Shown: positions 22,472 through 33,710, counted from the stretch's first letter. The stretch: DNA of 64,000 nucleotides from Styela clava (GCF_964204865.1 NC_135264.1:62001-126000); one strand, 5' to 3'. Notes: a model not told the origin generated them from the letters alone. A program made the numbers and translations.

Positions 22472-22579
22472 ATGAAATTTGATTGCTGTGTGAAATTGTT
22501 CTTATGTGTTGTGGGTCTAATCATGGCTGTTCTTTTTTACGCTTTCCGCCAGGCAAGTTTTGAGACTGGAAGGCTTTGA
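22472..22579 (+). other. Small frame with a membrane anchor; possible first exon with a GC donor
   Basis: The frame starts MKFDCCVKLFLCVVGLIMAV and continues LFYAFRQ. This is a short basic N-terminus followed by about 17 hydrophobic residues, as in a type II membrane protein (for example a Golgi enzyme). At 22551-22558 the coding CAG is followed by GCAAGT, a perfect GC-type splice donor. Without splicing the frame ends nine codons later at 22577-22579. No following exon was identified, so this is a guess based on composition and the donor. Confidence 0.25.
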
Positions 22580-23158
22580 GGGCTCATTACGATAGATCTT
22601 TAAATTTTCATTTATATTTGTGAGTAAACTGCGTGCTTTGATAATTTACTACTAGTAGTATATATTGATACCACAACCATTCAACTTGAACCTTATTTTT
22701 AAATCATCTCATTGGTGCAAATCTATAGAAATATGGGTTGTTTTACATTCTAGGATGCCGGAGCAATCTTAACAGGATGTACAACAAACTTTGAACATTC
22801 AACAGGCATCTGTCAAATTTCCAGAATCCATTTTGAAAAGTTTCTATTGGAAGCCACAGGTGCATTATTATTTTATTAACTAGGTCAAAGCATAAGTCAT
22901 TTTTATTCAAGCGTGGAGAGCAGTGCTGGAGGTCAAGTAACAACTGGCGCCCCAACAGCCATACATAAATCTATGCGGTCACGGATATGTTGGTAACACA
23001 CAGCAATAATTTAATGATAGTCAGAACTGTCATTGAACATGGCTAAGTAGGTTAAAACTCAGAGGCGGAGCCCACAGATATAATTTGATGATATTGAGAA
23101 ATTTTCTTTGCCATAAAAAGGATGTTGAGTATCAGCTTGAGGTCACTACTCATCGCGT
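22580..23158. other. No gene recognised
   Basis: Non-coding by appearance. The 70-codon minus-strand frame at 22743-22955 has no motif I can name and no splice context. Confidence 0.4.
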
Positions 23159-23296
23159 ATGCAAGAAAATTTTACTCATTTTTCCGGTTGGTTAGAATCT
23201 GAGGGCGATGAATGTGATGGGTGTAAAAGATGGTGCCACAAATATTGCACTGATTTTGCTTGTAGCGGGGAGTTTTTCTGTGACCACTGCACATAA
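23159..23296 (+). CDS. PHD-finger-like 3' end (partial)
   Basis: A 45-codon frame ends with a Cys/His array: ECDGCKRWCHKYC, seven residues, then FFCDHCT and a TAA stop. C-x2-C-x3-W-[CF]-H-x3-C followed by F-x-C-x2-C at the extreme C-terminus is the second half of a PHD finger, a zinc-binding module that reads histone tails or occurs in transposon proteins. The first half must lie in an upstream exon or be lost; no exon was found. AATAAA at 23324-23329 would serve as the poly(A) signal. It is either the last exon of a degraded gene or a transposon 3' end. Confidence 0.4.
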   Translation: MQENFTHFSGWLESEGDECDGCKRWCHKYCTDFACSGEFFCDHCT

Positions 23297-23323
23297 AACT
23301 TGAGTTCTTGTGTAATTTTCTTT

Positions 23324-23329
23324 AATAAA
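23324..23329 (+). promoter_or_regulatory. AATAAA poly(A) signal after the PHD-like frame
   Basis: Lies 28 bases after the TAA of the PHD-like frame, a normal distance for a 3' end. Confidence 0.35.
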
Positions 23330-24052
23330 ATTTAATAACATGCACATTGTCACCCTTTTTTGAAATTTGATTTGCCTGTAAAAATTATAGAAATATTTGA
23401 TAATTGTCTTAACAAAAAGTTGACATGTGGTGAAGTTTCATATTTAAGTATATATGGTAGCTTTGTCATAAAGGATTCTCAGTGTCCACGATGGAAATAG
23501 TGTGCAAGAAGCTTGGGAATATGTGGGTAGCGCTTATTGCGTTGTAGGCGCCAACTGTAGAGCAGTGGTACCACTTCAAAAGATATGCGAGCATCTTTAA
23601 ATTATTGCAACAACAAATTTTTAGGTTTGGTAATTTATGGGAGCAACACTATCTCTCTTAATTTTTTTTATATTGCATGCAATCCATTCCTCGTTTTTAC
23701 CGATTGCCCTAACCTGCCACTACACACCTAAAACGAAAGAGACTGGCATGTTTTTATATCAAGTCAAAAGTTGTCTGTCTGCATTGGGAAATCAGAAACG
23801 AAGAGAGCAAATAACATGTTGTTACTGCATATATTTAATGCATTGTAACTTTGCCACTGGTTATAATTTGTCCCTGAAAAAATGGATGTAGTGCCACATT
23901 ATAAAATACTTCCATAGCCCGTTTTCTGTGTCATAGTTCCCCATCCAAAAAGCGGCTTCTTCAATGGTACATGGAAAGAAAAAAAACAATCAAGTGGCAC
24001 CGGTACGCAGTAAGTAAAAAGTTGAGAACTAACGTTACTACTATAGAGCAGG
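23330..24052. other. No gene recognised
   Basis: The 84-codon frame 23637-23891 begins with a hydrophobic stretch but has no splice support and no recognisable family. Nothing else is visible. Confidence 0.4.
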
Positions 24053-24585
24053 GGTCCGCAACTACTTTTTAGCACAACCCAAAATTTTTTTTCCTAACTG
24101 CTCGCGACCCAAGCATTTGGTAAGCAATAAGCATGTAATTAGTTATCGATTTTAAGACTATTGTCGACACTAGCATTTTTCTTGCACAAAATTATATGAA
24201 ACTTATCACATAAAACTGGGAATAATAGTGTTTATTATGACTAATGCAAATTATAAGCTTTGTGTATAATACACAACATATCAAATCGAGGTTTAATTTG
24301 GGAGACGGCAACTCGAAGATATTTTTCTACCTCTAGCCTTGATCTGTAATTGTATTTTATGTATAAAAACGCTAATAAGTGGAGAAAAATGTATTGGTTT
24401 TTAATGAATTTTGGATGCTTTGCTGTAAGATGGCATTTCAATATCGCTGATTTCAAGATTTTGTGGGTAAGAACATGAGGAACGTTTGATCGTTGGAACA
24501 AACAACACATTGAGGACATGAATTATCATTTTTAGGAATTCACGTGAAACCAATCTTTATACATTATTAGATGTTCTTCCGCTTA
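24053..24585 (-). mobile_element. Internally deleted hAT element (ZBED5/FAM200-like)
   Basis: The left end is CAGGGGTCCGCAACTACTTT, a hAT-type terminus. The minus-strand frame at 24241-24519 begins with the end of a BED-type zinc finger (CHLTAKHPKF). After about 20 unrelated codons it jumps straight to the hAT C-terminal signature YRSRLEVEKYLRVAVSQIKP. The catalytic core of the transposase is missing, so this is a deletion derivative. The right terminus was not found and the end coordinate is approximate. Confidence 0.65.
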
Positions 24586-26060
24586 AATGTATGATTTGAG
24601 TGATGTATTTCTATCCGATGAGGGCCTAGAGATGAGTCTTTTGTCGGGCGTTGATCCCCACTGCTTGGAGTCACGAAAATGTTTGAAGGGGCATGCGGTG
24701 TTCGGTTGTCACTTATTTCTCCGTTGTATCTTCCACTGGCGGCTTTTTTGGATATTCTCCAGTAAGCAGTTTGCTACCTTTAAAATCTTCAACCTTGCTA
24801 AATTTGATATTTAATCAAGAATGCCTTACAATAACAAATGCAACAGCACCCTAAATACCTAAATCAGAATAGACAAATCTTATCATTTTTCTTTATCAAG
24901 CAATTCGACACATATACTGCCAACCTCGCATTGCTGCAAATCAATACAATTGTCTACGCCAGAGGTTCTCAAACTTTTGGTTTTGCGGAACATGGTTGAC
25001 AATTATTCACGGAGCCCCACACTGAATTTATGAAAGAAAGAAAAAACATTAGTTATTACCTATTATTGTCCTTGGGTAAATTAAAATTACTCTACTCAAT
25101 TAAAATACTAAACCTCCTCAAGGGGGTTTATACAGCTAGAAAAAAATCTAAATTTCACAGTTGAATTCTATATATACTTGGGCTGTAAATTTGACCATTG
25201 ACAAACATGTTAACTAAGTAGTGTTGAAATGTGTCAATCAGGCGGTAGTTTGAATATGGTATGATCTATCTGTTGTATAGGTCTATAAGTGCTCCGTACG
25301 TAGCCTCAGGGCTCCGTTAAACCCACTCATGGGCTTCGCGAGGTATTCGTTCACTTAAAAAACTGACTTGGTTAATTTTGTATCTGTGAAGAAGCATTAA
25401 CGTCATTAATAAAATTTGACAACAGTGGTGTCGAAATGTGGTAGTGATTCAAATATAAAATTACCTATAACCAAGGGCGCAGCATCCAAGGTTTTCTAAA
25501 AGGGGGGGGGGGGGTCAGAATAGAAAATTCCCGGGCAACACTCATCGCGATTAGACCACTTCTTTGAAAACGTCTTTTTCAGCGGATAATGAGATTTCTG
25601 TTGCGTAAGATATTCAATCCATGGCCGACCCAATAATTTAAAATGTCTTGTAATATCAATTCAGTTGTGTTCATCGTTGCTCGCCTTTGGGTTGACTAAT
25701 ATACTACGGCAACCATGAAATACGGCAACCATGAAAACCGTCTACTAGCAATAAATGGATTGAAATCGTATTTTAAGTTGCTCTTTCAGCACTTAGGATT
25801 ATCGCAATGTTTCGTTGTTAAAGGAGAGTTTGCAGTTATGAAGTTGATACCTTTAATTCGATGGGACAAATATCGGCCGACACGGTAAAATGATCCAACT
25901 TTCATTGAAGGGTTTACCCCAGGGGTCGGCAAACTACGGCTCGTGACGCTTCACTGAATTATATTAACAAAACAGCTTTATTGAAGATTAAGTTTTTGAC
26001 GTGACAAAATTTTATTTGAGAAACTAAATTATATTGTAACCTAACAATCACTCGTTTAAT
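24586..26060. other. Repeat-rich stretch with three hAT-type ends
   Basis: 24960 starts CAGAGGTTCTCAAACTTTTG, 25490 starts GGGCGCAGCATCCAAGG followed by a G14 tract (25501-25514), and 25920 starts CAGGGGTCGGCAAACTACGG. Each is a familiar hAT terminus without a matching partner. 25590-25660 (TCAATCCATGGCCGACCCAA, AAATGTCTTGT) resembles 3240-3310 inside the hAT at 2250-4511. No gene was recognised. Confidence 0.45.
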
Positions 26061-26089
26061 GAGCCTATAATTGATTATAATTAGTCAAC

Positions 26090-26700
26090 TGGACGCAACA
26101 GAACGTAACAAAGTTGATGCTGAGCGCAAATGGTTTAATGACGCTGAAAATATTCAAATGATCAGATCTTTCGACTCCCGACGTAAACATACGTTTCCTC
26201 CCGCCTACAAAGCCTTCAACCAGAGTCAGTATTGAAGACGTGCCCGACGAAACGCGACGCCAATTAGTCTGGGATGCCATAATAAAGACTAATTGCGGAA
26301 ACTGCGCAACATTAGTAAACAATATCAACGAGGAACGTCCCTTTACAACGGATACATTGCGGCCTGGATCTCAGAATTCGATCAGACCAGATTTCCGCCC
26401 TTCCTTAGCATAAACGGAGCGCGCTTTAAGACCTATTTGCCCCCGTAGCTTTTCACACCAACATGCGTGAACTGTCTAGAAAAGGGCCATACCCAACAAA
26501 GTTGTGCTGCCGTTAAAAAAATGCCGTCTGTGTCTTAAGGATGGACACATTAAATCAAATTGCCCTGAAAACATTCAAGGGAAACAGGAAGCCCTCACAT
26601 CATGGCTAATATACAACGTGGTAACTAAACCGAAAAGTTCCCAAAACATACCCCAAAATCTTAACATAGAAACCAAAGAAACAAAACATCAGTAACCACG
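26090..26700 (+). pseudogene. Non-LTR retrotransposon ORF1 remnant with two CCHC zinc knuckles
   Basis: The frame from about 26090 reads as a basic gag-like protein. It is followed by a zinc knuckle C-VN-C-LEKG-H-TQQS-C (around 26464-26505), then a second, C-RL-C-LKDG-H-IKSN-C, in the +1 frame from about 26524. The frame changes at the A7 run at 26515-26521. Two CCHC knuckles upstream of an endonuclease fit ORF1 of L1/Tx1-type or jockey-type LINEs, where ORF1p binds the element RNA. The copy is dead: stops occur both upstream and after 26690. Confidence 0.65.
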
Positions 26701-27214
26701 GCCACAACTAAAACAGTCACACCAGTAATTAATCTTTCCCAAGATAGTTCCCCCTCTGAAACCATCGATGTCGAAAGCAAGGAAACTAAAGATTGGTCCC
26801 TTAGTCCAGACAATTACGTATCATCGCAATACCCCACGACACCTCCTCCGGTAGCTCCTCGCAAGCCTAAGCTAAAAACTACATGAACCATCGGAAACAC
26901 ACCATTTCGGCCCGTAAACCTTGGAGAATCTTAAATTAAAACTAACAACCCGGACTACGGCTCGCAATCAACATTCTACTCATCGGTTTTCTCCGATCTA
27001 CCACTTATTTCCTCCGCGCCGGCATGCCTCGGTACGGAAGACAACGCTCTGCAAAACCAAAATACCGAAAACCCAGCTACACATACCATAATCAGGTCAC
27101 TCAATCGAGAGACAGGGCTGAAACGAAATCATCATCATCATCAATCCCCCCACCAACAGCAAAAAAAGGAAAGTAGAAGTCAGCACTCCGATACCCCCTA
27201 AAGCGATGAACTAC
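26701..27214 (+). other. Degenerate LINE interior (ORF1 tail)
   Basis: Pro/Thr/Ser-rich broken frames continue between the zinc knuckles and the endonuclease fragment. A (TCA)n-rich patch is at 27130-27145. No intact domain is visible. Confidence 0.4.
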
Positions 27215-27580
27215 ACATCACTATAAAAATTAGGTCCTTAAACGTCAACGGACTTATGATCCACCTAGAAGGTCCTAGAATTAGATGAAACCAAACACAC
27301 TATCCTAGAGCATAAACCAAGAAGTAACGCTACTTCAAGAAGTACACAAAATTAACCGAGGAAAAGCAGAAAACTGGGCGAGATCATTCGGATACAAAAT
27401 CCTATTCAACACCATAGAGCACCCCGCGGATCATGAAAGATTTCGAGCTGGAACGGCCTTTATGATCACATCATCAATCGCGGAGAGAAATACTGTATAC
27501 AAAACAATCACAAGACATCGCGCGTGCAGCTTACAATTCGAGCAATTTGGAAAATATAATAAAATTATAAATATATATGG
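27215..27580 (+). pseudogene. LINE apurinic-type endonuclease domain fragment
   Basis: The first frame begins IKIRSLNVNGL, the usual start of an APE-like LINE endonuclease. After a frameshift the next frame gives VTLLQEVHKINRGKAENWA, with the catalytic-type Glu in LLQE, then AGTAFMI and NIYGP at the right spacing. In an active LINE this domain nicks target DNA for reverse transcription. Reverse transcriptase does not follow; the sequence passes into dispersed repeat copy d at about 27620. It is broken and 3'-truncated, and is the downstream half of the ORF1 remnant at 26090. Confidence 0.7.
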
Positions 27581-27619
27581 ACCCCCCCCCCTATACTACT
27601 ATACAATATTATTAAGTTT

Positions 27620-28884
27620 GGAACCATTACCGACTCAAATTGTATATTCTATGTCTGCAATCGTTTGGAGTTTAGACCGCTTCATAACTTCAGATATGAT
27701 GAGATACACTATCAACGGAAGAAAATTTATCAATGAACTACGAATCGAACGTTTTTCAATTTTTATACGTCTAAAATAAACATATATAACTAAAAATGGC
27801 ATTCGATATGCATACATGCAAGCCTCGTCAGTCATGGGCATGTATTCTGTGATTCTAAAAATTAAATATTTCTGTTGTTGCTAGGAACGAATTAAAAGTT
27901 TACTTCATTGGCGTCTCAATAGTTACAAACCCGCCTGAAATAAATACCAATCTCACATTTCACCGGAATTATCCTATTGACCGTAGTCCATAGTATATGT
28001 ATTATACTTTGGGTTCCTTCGCAGGTAATCCAGAGTGGATAAATGAGTGCGTGAGCTCAAGTTGGGGTGAAATAATTTTATTAAATGATGATAAGATTAC
28101 CGACTATACGAAAATTAAAATCAAATCAATTTCTCGTGTTGTGACGAGATTTCGGCACCACTTAAAACTTGCGAAATACAGCATTTTGAAAAATATTAGA
28201 ATCTACAAGCTATAAGGTGATTTTATTCAATAATTTGATTTTGAGCAAAACATTACGTTGATATGTGAATCAGAAGGTTCCTCAACAGCGTTATATCCGA
28301 AAAAAGTATTACACTTCAAAAACTTACGCCTCTCATTATTCTTCTCTAAATCTTTGAAGTCAGAATCTCCTTTTCTATCAATGAATTGAAACACCTTTAT
28401 ACGATTCTACACTCCTCATTGGTCAGCAAACGGCAAGTATTCGTCTGTATCGGTTTTTATCAACAATCAAATTATAACTCCATAAATAATGTTTCTATTC
28501 ATTTTGACGTCATACTGAACCGATGGCCAGCTTGGTGAATAAAGAAGGTATCAAAAAAAGTACAGACGTTTAGGACCTTTGGAATGTCAATGACAGCAAA
28601 CGCGATATAGTAGGTGATATAACTGATTCTAACAATATAACACGAGGATACAACTGACTCGATTTTATAGGAAAATTTGCTCAAAGTAAAGTCACGCGAA
28701 CCTACTCAAAAGATCTTTGATCTCAATTTTGTTCACCTCATTAGCGTTTCAATAGTTATAAAATAGCCTAAATACAACAGCAAACTCACATTTCACTGAA
28801 ATAATCTTATTATCTTTTGCTCTTCTCTGAATCTGGTTTGTTGTCTCCTCTTTTCTAAAAGAATTTGTGTACATTTCTCAAATG
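27620..28884 (-). repeat. Dispersed repeat family R, copy d (inverted)
   Basis: Reverse complement of 15446-17060 without the short S insertion (shared GAATGCCATTTTTAGTTA, CCTTCGCAGGTAATCCAGAG, TGTGAATCAGAAGGTTCCTC, ATGACGTC-like and GATCTTTTGAGTAGG words, all inverted). It is interrupted at 28893 by the 2.44-kb hAT element, whose right target duplication (31336-31343) resumes the copy for a short way. Confidence 0.75.
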
Positions 28885-28892
28885 CTCTACAG

Positions 28893-31335
28893 CAGGGGTT
28901 CTTAAACTTTTTTGGCCACGCCCCCCTTGGAAGTTTAATAAAAACTCACGCCCCCCCCCCCCCCCCCCTCCGAAAAAAGTCAAGAAATTTTAAATGAACG
29001 TTTAATTTCTAGTTGTGATCAAGTCAAGAAAAGTTAAATGAACGTTTATTTCCTAGTTGTGATCAAGTCAAGAAATGTTAAATGAATGTTTATTTCCTAG
29101 TTGTGATTAATGGGAAGTATGTAGCTGTTTTTTGGAAACCAGGAATTTGATTCTGGGTTTCGTAGTGGACAATGCACATCGAAGGTCGGCTTCACAGTCG
29201 AGTTTGTTACGAGCTTTTTTTGACACTCACAAGTGCAGAGAAGCCACTTTCACATAGATAAGTGGCAGAAAATGGTGTTAGAGTACGCAAAGCCACTTTA
29301 CCAACATTTTTATACACGCCCATGTATTTCACCCAAAAATCGTTGAGAGGCATTGATTCGAAGTCATCTTTTGCAATGGAGTTGCACTTCATCTCCAAGA
29401 ATTCATCCTGCAAAGCGTCAGGCAGAATGTCTTCATTGAGACGAAAGAGATTCCTGGTCATTTTCCAATCTGGTAGTTCAGTGTTAGCCAGGTCTGGGAA
29501 ATATCGCTGGGAAATATCGAATTCCTGCTTCAATAGCTGGAGATGGGCTTCCACTTCAGTCTTTAGTTTTCCCTTCAGATCAGCCTTGTTTTCATCAAGG
29601 GCAGCGTCGAGGGTAGGAAATGATGCCGCGTTTCCCCTTTCAACTCGACGAAGCCATAGTCCAAGTTTTGCTATGAACGTATGTATGGCATCGTAGTGAT
29701 CTATTCGGCTGGTATTATTGCCTTGTAATAATCTATTGAGAAGATTCAGGGCTTCAAAAATTTCAACAAGGTATGCCAACCCAAGTTGAAAACTGTCTGA
29801 CGCGAATGACAGCAGGAGGTCCTGTTTTCCCTGCGCTTCGAGGAATAGCTTCACTTCCTCCCACATCTCATAAACGCGAGATAACATATTACCTTTTGAC
29901 AGCCATCGAACCGCCATGTGAAACAGAAGAGCCTCATGATCAGAATCCATATTCTTGCACAACCTGGCAAACTACCTCGATTTGACTGGTGTTGCTTTGA
30001 CGAAGTTAACAATTCGTATGACAACAGCAAGCTTGTCATCCAATGCAGGAGGCAAGGTCCTGGATGCCAGAGCTTCCCTGTGAATTACACAGTGAGTTCC
30101 GATTGCGATGGGGCTTCTCTGCTTCATCCTGCTAACAAATCCACTTCGTGACCCAAGCATTGCAGGGGCCCCATCAGTGCATATTCCCACAATGTTCTCC
30201 CATTTGATGGCGTTGCTGTCAAAATACGCAGCAACAGCTTCGAACACATCTTCCGCTTTGGTGGTGGTTTCAAGGGGTTTGCAAAACAACATTTCCTCTT
30301 CAATGCTTGTAGATCCGATAAAACGGACGTAGACCATCAGCTGAGACAATTGGGTTAAATCAGTTGTCTCATCACATTGAATGGCGAAACAAGGTGATGA
30401 ATGTATCTTTTCGATAACCTGCAATTCGATATTCTTTGCGAGTTCATCAATGCGCGGTTTTATCGTGGAATCGGATAGAGAAATATTCGCTAGCTTCTTG
30501 CTGTTTTTCTCTCCCAACAAAAGGCTGGCTGCTTTTAGCATGCATGGTTTGATCAAGGTTTCACCAATATTGTGGGGTTTCTTTGCACGAGCAATCATAT
30601 TAGCTATCTCGTAAGACGCTTCAACTACTTCAGCAGATGAGGATTGGCGAAAGCTCTTTTCACCCACAATCTTCATTTTCTTGAAAGACTCTTCTCTGGT
30701 CTGGAAGAAAGCCAACGGCTTGTTCTGAAGAGAACTGTGTTTGGTTCGAAGATGACGCTGCAGCCGACTTAGCCTCAGAGCGTCATTACTCAAGCTTTGG
30801 AGGCATATGACGCATTTTGCTACGACCTGACCATTTTCCGTCGCATCAGTGAATCCATATTGGCTGTCGAACTTTCTTTTTTTTTGAATTCATCTTGTGT
30901 CTTACGACTAAATAATTTGTATATCGATATCTAATGAGCTACGCTTGTTTAGACTTAAGCGTACCAGGCCCGTCATCTCCGTGCAATTATTGCGTCACAA
31001 GGATAGCCGCAGTCAGACGGGATGGGTGGGAGTGAGGCGTGTCCACTTTTGAAGTTGAATGTAATTATGTCGTAAACGTGAGATAGTGCCACCGCGGAGC
31101 CACGTTGGTGACACAGCTACGAAAAACCGTTCGTGATTGCGGGTAGTACTGCAATGCGTAGCATACGAGTGACCGCCAGGAGGTGGCTGAAACTGCGAGT
31201 TAATAAAATTATTCTTCGGAAGCATTGTTGGATTCGTTGTTTGTCGTAATTTCACGATTTTTAGCTTGTTTTACATTTGACAGTTCACGCCCCCCCCCCT
31301 GACTTACCTTCGCGCCCCCAGTTTAAGAATCGCTG
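28893..31335 (-). mobile_element. hAT element, Buster/ZBED5-like, full length with 8-bp target duplication
   Basis: The left end CAGGGGTTCTTAAACTTTTT and the right end (reverse complement CAGCGATTCTTAAACTGGGG) are inverted repeats. Both sides carry CTCTACAG (28885-28892 and 31336-31343), which fits the nnnTAnnn target preference reported for Buster-type hAT elements. C-rich tracts flank both termini internally (around 28950-28968 and 31290-31298). The element is 2443 bp with a single minus-strand transposase region. It lies inside dispersed repeat copy d. Confidence 0.92.
29130..30900 (-). pseudogene. hAT transposase (ZBED5/FAM200-like), three lesions
   Basis: Minus-strand coding region, open at 30793-29972 and 29962-29207. 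Order: BED zinc finger (CVIC ... HLRTKH, about 30830-30725), catalytic-core segments IQCDETTDLTQLSQLMVYVR and CTDGAPAMLGSR, THCVIHREALA, VRWLSKGN, and a C-terminal dimerisation segment FSATYLCESGFSALV. An active enzyme would excise and reinsert the element by cut and paste. Three lesions: a one-base shift in the A9 run at the N-terminus (about 30880), an in-frame TAG at 29974-29972 where Leu is expected, and a shift in an A7 run near 29215. After the last shift the conserved end (KARNKLDCEADLR) continues in the next frame. Apart from these it is intact, so it is young or was partly damaged by sequencing errors. Confidence 0.9.
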
Positions 31336-31343
31336 CTCTACAG

Positions 31344-31832
31344 TGAAGGAAGATATAAGGGAAGATATTGGATTGAACACATGACAAGCCCACTTATGAA
31401 AATGTTGCCGCTATTTGTATTATCACAAAATTTATCTATATTTTAGTTTTATCTATATTCACACAGATGGTCAAAGATTCCAAACATGCATGCGCCTCGT
31501 CGACATTACATTCGGCAATATTTGTAAATAGGGAATACAACATTTGATAATTTGATAATAGAGTTTTACTAAAGACATCAAAATAGTTTTAAATAAACAA
31601 CTTTGACTTATTTGACAAAGAAAAACTTGAGAACATAATGGTTTGGATTTAGCTTTTATTTAGGCGAACTTGCTATACCTGTCCTTGTTCTATGCTTCTG
31701 GTCCAATCCTTGCTCAATCATTGTTTGTTGTGGTATAAGTTATAGAACTATACATAAAAATAAACAAGCGTGTGAAAATCGGTTTGCTCAAATTCAAGTC
31801 CTGAAGTGGCGAATCATTAGGATTCTTTATAA
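31344..31832. other. No gene recognised
   Basis: AT-rich, short frames only. The first ~20 bases continue dispersed repeat copy d past the hAT insertion. Confidence 0.4.
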
Positions 31833-32945
31833 ATAGATGTGTATCGTTATTCATTTTAAAATCTTATGAAGAACCGGAACTAAAATTTACTTTAGATTGC
31901 ACATCTTTACAAGGAAAGTCAGATAAAATGACTAATTCGGAATCTTCGTATCCTTATTTATTTGTGAAATCTAATAGAGGGGAAGAGAAAACAAAAATTG
32001 AAATTGTACATCGTTACACGACAAACTATCCAAAATATGGTTTGAATGCGTTAAACTTTTTAATTTATGTTTAGTTGTACCTATGAGTGCCATTTTAAGC
32101 ATAATGATGAACATCCGAATATTTTCGATGCTGATATTCGTTCAAATTCATATTCAAAGTGAGATTTTTTTTATTTATCGAATGACACTATTTGAAGTTT
32201 TAAACAGTTATATAATTTTTCTGAAATGCCTGATATTCCGACTTGTCATTAGGATTCAACTGCATGTCCGAGACGAAAATCACCTAATGAACCAAACACG
32301 GGCACTGGTGTAGATGTTACTCATCAGATAGTGATGTAGCTACAATGTCTCCTCCAGAACTTTTCTTCAACTGGAATTTTTTCGATGTCAAAAGCATGAA
32401 ATTGCAAGCTGCTGCTTACAATTTAACTAATGCAACTGATCTTTTATGCAACGCGAACATTGATATGACAGGTTGATTGATATGATATGAATCGAATATA
32501 TAGTTAATAATCTTAATATTAAGTCTGAAGTAATCTAGAAAGTAGTTAATTAAGTCGTTCTTAAGCCCATGAGGTAATATCACAAGTTCTTTAGTACTAT
32601 TTACTGCTTCATAATAATTTTCATTTGTGTACCTGAGTTGGGCTTTATCTGCTTGCATTTTGCCTGTTGACTGAACAATAAACATTCAAAAATATGAAAA
32701 ATACAACTTATACGGGACATGAAGTTTATTATTCTAAAATTACTGTCATTGCTGAAATCAATTTATTTGTTAACCTGGAATATATTTCACATTGTTGTGT
32801 TTCAGATTTGCCAAACGCTACTGTATCACGAGAAAATCGAACTCGGATGTGTAATTATCTTGGTGGCATATTTTGTCCAAACTGCTCCATTGATTTGTCC
32901 CATCATGTATGTCGACGTTGCCAACGTTTCAATATCTTGCATTAA
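31833..32945 (+). CDS. Possible multi-exon gene or pseudogene ending in a zinc ribbon
   Basis: Candidate exons: an open frame 31833-32061 (contains CTSLQGKSD and KTKIEIVHRY, faintly like a copine-type C2 domain), 32075-32158 (CTYECHFKHNDEHPNIFDAD), 32253-32471 (a Ser/Pro-rich part, then PPELFFNWNFFDVKSMKL) and 32806-32945. Donor 32472 and acceptor 32805 are phase-compatible. The last exon gives FCPNC, eight residues, CRRCQRFNILH and a stop, a small CX2C-x8-CX2C zinc ribbon. Problems: the donor after 32158 lacks one base for a clean join, and the third exon changes frame near 32320. It may therefore be a decayed copy. A competing reading of the last exon runs to a donor at 32948 and joins an open exon at 33580-33710. 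Family not recognised. Confidence 0.35.
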
Positions 32946-33710
32946 CGGTGAGTTAATTTACAATGGACCCAATAGTATTGCATGAATAATTAGAATCAAA
33001 CAATTCATGTTAAAATCGACTGTTAAACAATTAAAACAGATGAAAATTCTTCAAAAACTTTACCTCATTCATAATTATTAATATTCATTTGATACGAAAG
33101 AACTTTGCACTTCTTGTAGGGGAAAAAAATGGATCAAAAAATTGTGAGGCATTAAATTAACTGAATTTTGAAGTTACCAACTGCCTAAATGCTTAAATTG
33201 AAGTTAAGTTATTCATTTTTGTCGGCTCCCGCGACTAGATGTCAAAAACACGGTGTTATTGATGACAATGGCGTCTTAAGTATAAATTTCATGGCGCATA
33301 ATCGGGCTTTCCACTTACCTACCGCTTTACTATACATGTGCATCTGAATGGTAATTTGACTGTTTAGCCCAATTTAGATTAGTAGCCTAGGAAAAATACT
33401 GTATGTTTGAGTCTACCTAGTGGGTTTTCTAAATATGGGTATTATTAAAATTATTTGTTATGCTGGTGCTTCGATTCATCTATGAAGTCTCTCCATAAAA
33501 ATATTCGAAGTTTACTATTAAAAACTTTCAGATGTTGTGTGTCTTGACTGACAAACAATCCTACAATAACTTTTGCAGTATGTGAAAGTTATTGTCTTAC
33601 TCCAAGAGTAGCTATAAAATTAATTTCATTTGCAACGGCAGCAGTGACATCAGAATGCCAATTTTTTCCTAATTCCGAGCGAGCGAAGAATTGGACTCGG
33701 AAGAAATTGT

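Noticed and set aside
29262..30614. Plus-strand frames of 70-144 codons opposite the hAT transposase
   Set aside because: They are antisense shadows of the minus-strand transposase, which carries recognisable domains.
33580..33710. Open exon-like frame after an acceptor, phase-compatible with the other frame of 32806-32947
   Set aside because: A chain through it needs the reading of exon 32806 that conflicts with the upstream junction at 32471. Without transcript data it is weaker than the zinc-ribbon reading, though not excluded.
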